Shown here one piece after another: positions 59,201-64,000 of a stretch of 64,000 nucleotides of DNA. The translations under genes were made by a program, and so were the position numbers. The stretch covers positions 9,031,749 to 9,095,748 of the forward strand of contig CM046850.1 of the NCBI GenBank assembly GCA_025618425.1, in the 5' to 3' direction. Positions within the stretch are counted from its first letter, which is position 1; the number at the start of each line of letters is the position of its first letter. The notes under the pieces were generated by a model, which worked only from the letters and a program-made list of their open reading frames with translations, was not told the origin of the DNA and ran no database searches. This DNA is from Heliocidaris tuberculata. Taxonomy: Eukaryota > Echinodermata > Echinoidea > Camarodonta > Echinometridae.

Positions 59201-61474
59201 AAAATGTATTATGCGCTATACACGAACCTGATTATTACAATTATAATTATTATTATTACTTTTACAATCAGTTCGTAAATATACTGGTAATTTGTTTCGA
59301 TGACATCATAATGTTGCTGTACTCAAAGTATGATCAATTTATAGGCGTAATTGGCGGTAGTGGAATACCTCGTGTGCATCGGTACGGCGACAGGAAAGGC
59401 GCCCGGGGGGGGGGGGCACTCGAATTACATTTTGACGGGGGTGTGCCTCACGAATCCCCGAAAAGGGGGTCTAAGGAACTGACTTCAAGGTGTAAAATAC
59501 GGGGTCCTGGGAACTATGATCTATTGGGCAGAGTGAAAAACAGGGTCTAGGGAACTACAAAACTAACCGGCAGAGTGAAAATAGGGGGTCTTGTAGCGCT
59601 AGGAGCTAGCTAGCTGGAGCAGTTTTCAAGGCTCGCGCGACGAAAGGGCCTAGGGCGCGAGACCAGGTCGAGCGACCACTGCCTCCGCCACGCTCCCGGC
59701 CGCATGCGCACGGATATGTTTCATAACGGGGGTCTTCAGAGCGGGGCTGAGCGGCTCCTGAGCGGAACTGAGTATCTAGAGAACGGAAATCGGGGTCTGA
59801 AAAAGGGGGTCATCAAAGCGGCACGTCCCCGTACCACCAATATACGTGAGTGCCCCCCCCCCCCCGGGGAAAGGCGGCGCCGAAGATTGTACCTTGTGAG
59901 ACACCCTGAAGAATACAAACGCTGAATTATGTCCTTGAAAATTTTTACCAGTATTCTTAACCTAATCCACGTCGCGCCGCTATTGGAAATGATATATTCT
60001 TTCTTTCGATACTCTCCACTTTGTTGAAGTGTGGAAAACAGCTATATAGATCACCGCACCAAATGAAAAGAAGTTACGGAGCAAGGACACGCTTGATATA
60101 ATACGCACACAATGGGCCGAAACTTCTGAAAAACAGACATATATATTTGGATATCTAAAGATCTCAGGGCACTCTTTCTCACCTGAAGAGGCCTATGTCT
60201 CTAAATTGTTTACCCTCACTATTCATAAGTCGGTCCCCTGCAATCAACAAACTGAAAGAATGCATTTCCAGATACAAAACAAGAACAACAACGACAAGAA
60301 CATGCTCGAAATGAAATACATACCGTAAACGGCCGGGATATAGCTAGGGATAAAACCGAGTGTGACAACATCCCCCCTATAAATGTTGCAGAATTAACAA
60401 ATTTTGTTTCTTTTAATAGTTAAGAGGAAAACTACAAGGGCCTGCTTCATTATAGTGTAAACAAAATGTGATGCCAAAAATATATTTTCAATTTTGTCCT
60501 ATTCAAACCGTTTTACATTAATTTAACTTTGGGAGCAATTGAGAGAAGGGGAGTGGAGAGAAACATGAAACATGAAAGAAAACGTTTTTCCGGCTAAAAA
60601 GTATATGTGATTGGAAATACCTTAAGAGTGAATTCATATGGAGCCATCTGACCAAAACAATAAAAGAAATCGTCAAAATCTGATATACACACAACTGTGG
60701 GGAAAATGTTTGTTATAACGTTAGTAGGCCTATCTATGCTACATGTGTTTCATTTTGATTAATTTTGTTTTCACTATCAAGTTTTTTTTTCTAATCTAGA
60801 TTACAAGGTTTATTCGAAAAGCAACACGTCAAGAGAGCCAGATGATCTAACTGAATACAACAGAGATACAAAGTAACTTGGCAAGTGCAAGGCATTCTGT
60901 CCCATACAGTAACCGACTAGGCCTACATCAAACATGTCAAAGATTTTACTTTAAATGATTATATTGATTTGAGCATCCCTACGCTATAGCTTTGATCAGG
61001 TAAAATATGAAGGAAAACGATACTTTCTGTGCTTATAATACGTCTATGTGCTAATAACCAAAACTGTTCATTGCCCCGCGATAAATAGTATGGGACACAA
61101 AATAACTGAATACCTTGGAATTGCTACAACAATTATTAAAAGTTCCTTCCTTGTGGTTATTCAATGTAATACGTACTATTCCATATACTCTGGGGCTGAA
61201 GCTGCCATCTTGCTGTGCTTTTTTAACCTTTCCTCTGAACTTCTCCAAAATACGATGCGTGATAGCCAGGCGATGCTTACCCGAACGAACCTAGTCCTGC
61301 TGCAGTATGATCTACTAAAAACTAACCCGAACGAACCGAGTCATCCAAGTGATCTATATTATAGTTAAAACGGTGCGATAGCATACCCTGTAAGCTCTGA
61401 TGGATTATGACAATGGCTTTTCGCCCACGCAACCACAAAGTACTACCCAAGTACCTACCCTTAATTTTATTCAT
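41329..61474 (-). CDS. Class I phosphatidylinositol transfer protein, divergent (10 exons)
   Basis: PITPs are soluble single-domain START-like proteins that exchange phosphatidylinositol and phosphatidylcholine between membranes. The spliced product is 267 residues, against about 271 for PITP-alpha/beta. In order: [119 protein letters not shown] and VRGMMEQ at the C-terminus. All exon phases agree. Differences from class I consensus are Thr to Tyr after KGQY, Cys to Ile after YP, and WW to WF in the docking loop; Lys of YHK, Asn of TWNNYP and the Glu cluster in the C-terminal helix remain. The first exon (61455-61474) is tentative. Whether it equals the alpha or beta paralogue cannot be said. 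Confidence 0.9.
41746..42030. mobile_element. CAGTGGCGGA-type hAT MITE relative, degenerate
   Basis: Starts cagtggcggattgtg and contains cttgtcagagaattatgg and tandem actgagcgacttttggaggg units that are shared with 53860-54117. The right inverted end is not visible. Confidence 0.55.
42428..42480. repeat. (TA)n microsatellite
   Basis: About 25 TA units flanked by aagaaa and tttctt, so the tract is palindromic as a whole. Confidence 0.9.
42595..42964 (-). mobile_element. TTAA MITE family C, copy 2
   Basis: Inverted homologue of 11439-11804 (gggtaccaatcac at left; ggtgattggtacact then TTAA at right). The core gagtagactactcg has changed on both sides of its dyad. Confidence 0.75.
43266..43412. 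mobile_element. Hairpin MITE family G, copy (GCGTT type)
   Basis: Ends ggggcccgttgcacaaaac / gttttgtgcaacgggcccc; inner arm ttgcgttcaatcgcaa repeated on the other side as ttgcgttcaaacgcaa; centre ctgattggctg. 147 bp. Confidence 0.85.
43440..43600 (-). mobile_element. tRNA-derived SINE (head and part of body)
   Basis: The reverse strand reads a tRNA-like head with B box GGGTTCGATCC, then cggtgcttacatccttggac as in the SINEs at 58679-59245. Confidence 0.65.
43700..44210. mobile_element. MITE family E copy 2 (diverged)
   Basis: Shares gagagaagcagattagtgaaag and gatacgtcactgagttgcca with 51998-52535. The arms are still partly inverted. Confidence 0.55.
44272..44394 (-). CDS. PITP exon 9 (C-terminal helix)
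   Basis: 41 codons: [20 protein letters not shown], then [20 protein letters not shown] and K. It matches vertebrate FTNFHRQLFCWIDKW and LTMEDIRRMEDET; both Trp of CWIDKW are replaced. Donor gtttgtatac. Confidence 0.9.
44935..45419. mobile_element. G-run-ended element, 8-bp TSD ctcacacg
   Basis: Begins cccggggagggggg and ends in a C-run plus cccggg, with perfect ctcacacg duplications (44927-44934 and 45420-45427). The body repeats words such as aaatccctgaa and tgggtc. Same family as 59402-59868. Confidence 0.85.
45570..45807. mobile_element. hAT-like MITE CAGTGGCGGATCC, 8-bp TSD gctggcgt
   Basis: cagtggcggatcca / tggatccgccactg are inverted ends, with gctggcgt duplicated at 45562-45569 and 45808-45815. 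The interior is an imperfect duplication containing T-runs and cttgtcagag. 238 bp. Confidence 0.92.
45970..46065 (-). CDS. PITP exon 8 (membrane-docking loop)
   Basis: 32 codons, including [15 protein letters not shown] and RIQK. The vertebrate loop reads KWWGLQ; the second Trp is Phe here, and about five residues before the strand are missing relative to vertebrates. Donor gtaggatatc. Confidence 0.9.
46100..46600 (+). repeat. Purine-rich tract with 15-bp minisatellite
   Basis: G/A-rich over 500 bp. At about 46378-46475 the unit aagaaggagaataag is repeated six times. Frames on the opposite strand are composition artefacts. Confidence 0.85.
46626..46703 (-). CDS. PITP exon 7
   Basis: 26 codons, [20 protein letters not shown] then LNADWK. 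The RGPL..W motif is conserved. Acceptor ttttacag, donor gtaaggac. Confidence 0.9.
46803..46990 (-). mobile_element. Fragment with hammerhead-like core, possibly Penelope-like element
   Basis: The reverse strand reads CTGATGA, then agatcattgatc (GATC/GATC stem), then GAAA (46864-46886), followed by gcttgacaaataaagg. CTGATGA..GAAA is the hammerhead ribozyme core found in Penelope-like element repeats. The partner strand for stem III is not clear. Confidence 0.4.
47040..47275. repeat. (TA)n tracts
   Basis: Several TA runs, the longest about 47201-47262, interrupted by acatgtat words. Confidence 0.9.
47335..47415 (-). CDS. PITP exon 6
   Basis: 27 codons, [20 protein letters not shown] then NDPVSSA, equal to vertebrate [20 protein letters not shown]. 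Acceptor gtttgaag, donor gtaaacgg. Confidence 0.85.
48165..48635 (-). CDS. RecQ-family DNA helicase, N-terminal fragment
   Basis: RecQ helicases unwind DNA 3' to 5' with ATP. The frame from [20 protein letters not shown] (an inner ATG at 48620 has a strong aacATGGCGGC context) gives [20 protein letters not shown] (motif 0, conserved Gln), [14 protein letters not shown] (Walker A) and [20 protein letters not shown] (motif Ia). Between Walker A and Ia an Ala/Pro-rich insert of about 45 residues is longer than usual. The frame then stops at TAA within an AATAAA word, before the DEAH box, so the rest of the enzyme is absent or in another exon not seen here. A single-exon fragment of a transposon-borne or captured RecQ gene is the likeliest reading. 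Confidence 0.7.
   Translation of the reverse strand: MSSVNMAACPSDSRDDFIEDILLNSTVFAAQKLNITGFKDLQLKALFSVLRGQDTFVSLPTGYGKSAIFQDIPLCKDHLRTRTQAQCGRAAAELLTTDFSSPPPAAAEGNVGPSSGTAESRSIVVIISPLVSLMKNQVETLTWVFNKLSLYISCNS
48657..48684. repeat. Perfect 28-bp palindrome
   Basis: catggacctactac followed directly by its reverse complement, without a spacer, 22 bp upstream of the RecQ-like start and next to a (GT)n run. Confidence 0.95.
48730..48872 (-). ncRNA. 7SL/SRP RNA Alu-domain-like sequence (truncated gene or SINE)
   Basis: The reverse strand reads ctaggcgttgtggcg, tgcgcctgtaatccagcta and acagtgg, which tracks the 5' Alu domain of SRP RNA (GGGCGCGGTGGCGCG, TGCCTGTAGTCCCAGCTA) for about 45 nt. TGACGTCA (48891-48898) and a TATA-like gcatatattc (48881-48890) lie just upstream, as at vertebrate 7SL genes. 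A B-box-like ggttcgagact follows. The S domain is not recognisable and no T-run ends it near the expected length, so a pseudogene or 7SL-derived SINE is more likely than an intact gene. Confidence 0.45.
49191..49607 (-). mobile_element. MITE family D copy 2, inserted in a SINE
   Basis: Ends aaggccaccgcacaccttac and gtaaggtgtgcggtggcctt are inverted. Left flank (gaatgctttcagcgcct) and right flank (agggcagctgggctgaagcc) are consecutive pieces of the SINE body seen at 59112-59160. Confidence 0.85.
49608..49860 (+). repeat. SINE tail plus (ATT/ATC)n
   Basis: gggcagctgggctgaagccgg and taataatagtactttg, then an imperfect trinucleotide tract to about 49850. Confidence 0.7.
50240..50825 (+). mobile_element. 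MITE family F copy 3, with inserted G/C-run sequence
   Basis: Shares aggttttggaatcatcaca and the end accagaactaaaccttctg with the other copies. The segment 50345-50600 (G-run, then ctggcgacgcccatg) looks like a separate hAT-type insert without a clean target duplication. Confidence 0.5.
50895..50975 (-). CDS. PITP exon 5
   Basis: 27 codons, [20 protein letters not shown] then DKGTHDN, equal to vertebrate NEYMKDDFFIKIETWHKPD. Acceptor ttcgaacag, donor gtaagttt. Confidence 0.88.
51680..51770 (+). repeat. A-rich (CAAAA)n tract
   Basis: Runs of caaaa/caaaca units in a PITP intron. Non-coding. Confidence 0.85.
51998..52535. mobile_element. MITE family E copy 1 (long inverted ends)
   Basis: aagggaaagtcctccct and agggtggactttcctttt are inverted. 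The arms extend over 200 bp and include gcgagctcctctcccatttt / atgggagaggagctcgc. Related copies at 43700-44210 and partial ones at 31985-32190 and 35145-35280. Confidence 0.8.
52811..53210 (-). mobile_element. TTAA MITE family A, copy 3
   Basis: TTAA (52807-52810) followed by ccctttcgagacaatcgacc; the right end ctaaaaggttgaa is eroded. Confidence 0.7.
53273..53372 (-). CDS. PITP exon 4
   Basis: 100 nt encoding [20 protein letters not shown] and [13 protein letters not shown]. It matches vertebrate KVPAFVRMIAPEGSL and AWNAYPYCRT. Donor gtaaatac. Confidence 0.9.
53850..54117. mobile_element. CAGTGGCGTA-type hAT MITE relative
   Basis: Ends ctgggtacgccactg. The interior has cttgtcagagaattatgg and three tandem actgagc(a/g)agtttttgagggctgg units. 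The left inverted end is missing. Confidence 0.6.
54594..54846. mobile_element. hAT-like MITE CAGAGGCGGC, 8-bp TSD cattacat
   Basis: cagaggcggctgaacgtcgg with the right end ccgccgcctctg; flanking cattacat at 54586-54593 and 54847-54854. A second hairpin (aagcattggagg / cctccaatgctt) is inside. 253 bp. Confidence 0.92.
55219..57115 (-). mobile_element. CR1/jockey-like reverse transcriptase, 3' half, broken
   Basis: The minus-strand frame 55470-56303 encodes the thumb and C-terminal region ([55 protein letters not shown]). Upstream, in shifted frames, are the motifs [14 protein letters not shown] and FA(D)DSN, so the catalytic core has at least two small deletions. A 586-bp MITE splits it at 56460-57045. 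The 3' end near 55220 has an aaatcaagtcaaatcaaatc tail. 5' truncated and not functional. Confidence 0.85.
56460..57045. mobile_element. 586-bp GC-rich MITE inside the reverse transcriptase, TSD ctaag
   Basis: Perfect ends accccgtttacagtg / cactgtaaacggggt with ctaag at 56455-56459 and 57046-57050. Several ggccggcctcggg and cccgaggcc inverted blocks are inside. Confidence 0.88.
57120..57650. repeat. Cluster of CAGTGGCGTA / CGCCACTG ends
   Basis: cagtggcgtagacc (57135), cagtggcgtacccagaat (57304) and cacgccacgccactg (to about 57645) mark overlapping or nested hAT-like MITEs. Limits cannot be resolved by eye. Confidence 0.5.
57689..57837 (-). CDS. PITP exon 3
   Basis: 149 nt encoding [20 protein letters not shown] then [20 protein letters not shown] and YYHKILHLA(S). 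The acceptor ttttttctctcataaag is preferred because it restores the family length; an inner AG just before GAGACC would drop 15 residues. Donor gtaagtgcag. Confidence 0.9.
58040..58215. repeat. 'gggttcataattccgaaaat' repeat, copy 1
   Basis: Imperfect tandem words agggttcataattc and ttcgaaaat. The same family occurs at about 62870-63060. Confidence 0.6.
58330..58363 (-). CDS. PITP exon 2
   Basis: 34 nt encoding [11 protein letters not shown], equal to vertebrate RVVLPCSVQEY. Acceptor cttttgtttacag, donor gtgagtaga. Confidence 0.85.
58445..58660 (-). mobile_element. tRNA-derived SINE, with (ATG)n tail
   Basis: The reverse strand shows a tRNA-like head with B box GGGTTCGAATCCC (near 58600), then ggcactaacatcctttggca and, toward 58450, a GAT/ATG tract. 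Confidence 0.7.
58679..58955 (+). mobile_element. tRNA-derived SINE
   Basis: A-box-like gtggtgtagtggttaagtc, B-box-like ggggttcacatcc, body ggcactaatgtcctttgaat, and tail agcctgggtaaagccagggt followed by aataat. Confidence 0.75.
58956..59250 (+). mobile_element. tRNA-derived SINE, second tandem copy
   Basis: A-box-like tagtctagtggatatgtc, B box ggggttcgaatccc, body agcactaacgtcctttgcca, tail agctgggctgagccggggta and an ATT tract. Confidence 0.8.
59402..59868. mobile_element. G-run-ended element, 8-bp TSD gaaaggcg
   Basis: Starts cccgggggggggggg followed by cactc; ends gagtgccccccc and cccggg; gaaaggcg is at 59394-59401 and 59869-59876. The body repeats gggtct..gggaact words. Same family as 44935-45419. 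Confidence 0.87.
59880..61454. other. Right part of PITP intron 1, nothing recognised
   Basis: About 1.6 kb of AT-rich DNA without a repeat or coding match I can support. Confidence 0.4.
61455..61474 (-). CDS. Candidate PITP exon 1 (20 nt, start codon)
   Basis: ATG plus 17 nt encode MNKIKG and two bases of Ser, then gtacttgggt. This phase-2 end is exactly what exon 2 (C CGT ATT) needs. The seven residues before the Arg match the length of vertebrate MVLIKEF, sharing Ile4 and Lys5. The donor is weak; a different first exon remains possible. Confidence 0.4.
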
Positions 61475-62214
61475 GTTAATTCGATCGCAAAGATTCTTCC
61501 AAAATCGACCTAAAGCAATTTCAATAGCCTTGTGCATTACATTTTGAAATTAGTGAACATTACAAGGATATCACGTAATCCGAACATGATTTCCACAATA
61601 GGCTGTACAATATAGGGTATTGAAATTGCTCTCGAATTGATTTCTTGTAAGTCTTTGCGATCGTGTTTGTTGACAACCAATTCCTAATCTATGAGGTCGA
61701 GAGAAAGCTTTTCTTTGGTGCACTTGCATGTGGCATATATTCTACCTCAAAACCAACAGACGGACCACGAAAGAGAGACATATTTAAAGAATCTCAGTTT
61801 CCATATAATATCACTATGATAACATAAATGTTTTACTGTGATATATAATCACATCATTATGATACATGTTAAAAGAGTATAATGAATAAGATTCCTATAT
61901 TTATCGAAATTCCAATGAAAAGAAATTGCGCTTAATTCTACGTTATGAATTAACACCACCATTCCTTTATCCCATATTCTTTATACACTGTACAATTTAG
62001 TATCATATTACAGTGTAATAAGTGTATGTAGTTTTGAATTGAAAATCGTCTCTGTTGTAGAGGAGCCAGGCCCGTCACGCACACTAATCTGCAATTTTCT
62101 GGTACAATTTTCAACTTTTATTACATTACGTTTCATTTCTGTAAGACCTCTTTACATGTTGTAATTAGATATGATATGTAAACTTGTTGGTATTTCCATT
62201 CCAGCCAGAGGTAA
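61475..62214. other. Upstream of the candidate PITP start, nothing recognised
   Basis: AT-rich. No TATA or CpG signal that I would defend. A true first exon or promoter could lie here or beyond. Confidence 0.35.
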
Positions 62215-62636
62215 AAGGCCACCGCACACCTTACGATTGGTCTGCGATCCGATTTGTGAAATAAATCGCTATGGCATTAAATACTGGCATTCTAACAAAT
62301 GAAATCTACCCTATTCAGGTTCTGAAAAGTAATATGAATACTAAACATATAGGGTTTGGGTGAGCTGTCAGCTTTCTACAGGGAATAAGGGCAAACTTCG
62401 TTTCAAATCATAGGCAGTCGCACGATATTTGTGACGTCACTACGACTCGGAGCCGTTTTGGCCATTCCACCGACTAGAAAACTTGGCAAAGGCCGTATTA
62501 TCGATTTTACTGTCTGTATGATTATTCATCAGACCCTCAATCAAAAATATTTTTCATTTTTAAATGATTTGTCAAATGATATTATATTTTCTTCTGAAAT
62601 TGGATCGCAGACTGATCGTAAAGTGTGCAGTGGCCT
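62215..62636 (+). mobile_element. MITE family D copy 3
   Basis: Ends aaggccaccgcacacctta and taaagtgtgcagtggcctt are inverted. It is about as long as 49191-49607 and closely similar in the opposite orientation. Confidence 0.85.
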
Positions 62637-62869
62637 TAACTGGCTGAAATTGCTGAAGTCTGAACAGTGTGGAATAATGCAGGACATTTTCGAAATCAGA
62701 GCCCCAATATGTTACGTAATCATTAATTGATGTGTCTTTTTACCCTTACATCCACTGTCCATTTCAGATCTTGGCTACATCAGTGTATTATTCAGTCCAC
62801 CATTCAAAAAGCTATACTGCATGTGCCAATTGATGGCAGAGGAACACAAGTTCAAATTTCCCATAGCAG

Positions 62870-63070
62870 GGGGTTCAAAATTCCGAAAATGAAATAGGGT
62901 TCATAATTCAGAACATTTGATGCATTACTCCGAAGGTTCGTAATTCCACAAATGAAAAAAAGGTTCTGAATTCTGAAGGTTCGTACTTCCGAAAATGCAG
63001 TAGAGCCCTACATAACGAACCGTCGGAGTAAAGAACCCATGAACCTTCGGTAAAACGACATGTAAACCGA
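62870..63070. repeat. 'gggttcataattccgaaaat' repeat, copy 2
   Basis: Several ggttcgtaattccg and ggttcataattc units in tandem. Confidence 0.6.
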
Positions 63071-63399
63071 ACACAACATGCATAAGTCAATCAAAGACTA
63101 CGTAAGGGCAGAGATTGTAGTAAAACTACTACTACTAAGTTACCTTGATAAAATATTTGATTCATGATTTTTTTTACAATTCCTACCTGCAGTCATGCAT
63201 GGAGTCGATGTTATGTAACAAACACAATACATGTGTTCTGTGTTCACTCATATGACTAAATGAGAGGTGGAATTTGTTAACAATCTTTTCATCAAAAGTT
63301 GACAGTACTCTAGATGGATCCCGTGTGTTAAATTTAATTTAGAAAAGAAGAGACAAAAGGAAAGAAAGTAATGCAATGAGGATTTATGATAGTTTTCCA

Positions 63400-64000
63400 A
63401 CAATTTCTCTCTTCCTTCCTCTTTCTTCTTCCGAGGGAGTATCCCTCTCTCCCTTGCTCTCTATCCCTCCTATCACTCTTCCTTTCCATTTATGTACATA
63501 TCTCCTCTCCTCTCTCTCTCTATCTCTCTTCTCTCTCCATCTCTCTGTCTGCTTACGCGGAATTGTCCCTGTCTCATGTGCTCTCCCTTCCTCCCTGCCA
63601 TCATTCTTTCTTTCTCTTTCTGCACATATCTCCTATTCCCTCTCCCCCTCTCTCTCCCTTTTCGTCTCCCTCACACCTCTCTCTCCCTCTCTCTGTCTTT
63701 CTGCCTACGTGGGATTGTCCCTGTCTCAAGTGCTCTCCCTTCCTCCCTGCCACCACTCTTCCTTTCTCTTTCTGCACATATCTCATATCCTTCCTCTCTC
63801 TCCTTTTCCGTCTCCGTCGCCCCTCTCTCTCCCTCCCTCTGTCTTTCTGCTTATTTGTGAGTGTTCCCCTATCTCTTGCTTTCCCTCCCTCCCATCACTC
63901 CTTTCTCTTTCTGCACATATCTCATCTCCTCTCTCTTTCTCTCCCCTTTCTCCATCTCTCTCCCTCTGTCTCATGTGCTCTCCCTTCCTCCCTGCCATCA
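63400..64000 (+). repeat. CT-rich minisatellite with ~140-bp period
   Basis: The phrase ctttctgcacatatctc recurs at about 63616, 63767 and 63909 (a diverged one near 63490). Between copies come ctctctc filler and gtgctctcccttcctccctg. It runs off the window edge; its reading frames are not genes. Confidence 0.85.

Noticed and set aside
63492..63998. Ser/Leu-rich and Arg/Glu-rich frames at the right edge
   Set aside because: Composition artefacts of the CT-rich minisatellite on both strands.

Overview
The window is eukaryotic, animal DNA: long introns with GT/AG borders, tRNA-derived SINEs, many MITEs, non-LTR retrotransposon remnants and long microsatellites. The SINE body, the repeat style and the frequent acatgtac words look echinoderm, most likely sea urchin. 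That is an impression; the species cannot be fixed from the sequence alone.

Two conserved genes lie head to tail on the minus strand. (1) Positions 1659-31471 hold the 5' part of RanBP2/Nup358. Sixteen exons join in frame into 709 codons that match the N-terminal TPR and alpha-helical domain which anchors this nucleoporin on the cytoplasmic face of the nuclear pore. The gene runs off the left edge, so the Ran-binding, zinc-finger and later domains are not here. (2) Positions 41329-61474 hold a class I phosphatidylinositol transfer protein (PITP). Nine exons are well supported and a 20-nt first exon is tentative; together they give 267 codons plus stop. This PITP is divergent, and several lipid-pocket and membrane-docking residues are changed. 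The 9.9 kb between the genes holds no gene I recognise.

The remainder is mostly mobile and simple-sequence DNA. Seven elements carry perfect 8-bp target duplications and inverted ends (hAT-like). Several TTAA-flanked elements are present, including a nearly perfect 489-bp palindrome. One hairpin MITE family keeps its architecture while its arm sequences change from copy to copy. There are two fragments of CR1/jockey-like reverse transcriptase, a broken THAP-domain gene, at least four SINE copies, a 104-unit (GAA)n tract and a 1.2-kb polypyrimidine block.

The least ordinary locus is 47762-49120, inside a PITP intron. It is a segment bounded by long inverted repeats that carries the N-terminal part of a RecQ-type helicase (Walker A and motif Ia) and, just upstream on the same strand, a stretch resembling the Alu domain of 7SL/SRP RNA preceded by TGACGTCA and a TATA-like box. 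Other points worth checking are partial exon duplications beside RanBP2 exons 6 and 10, and hairpin-tailed short repeat arrays whose stems covary.

Exon borders were set by hand from reading frame, splice consensus and remembered family sequences. No alignment or database search was run.
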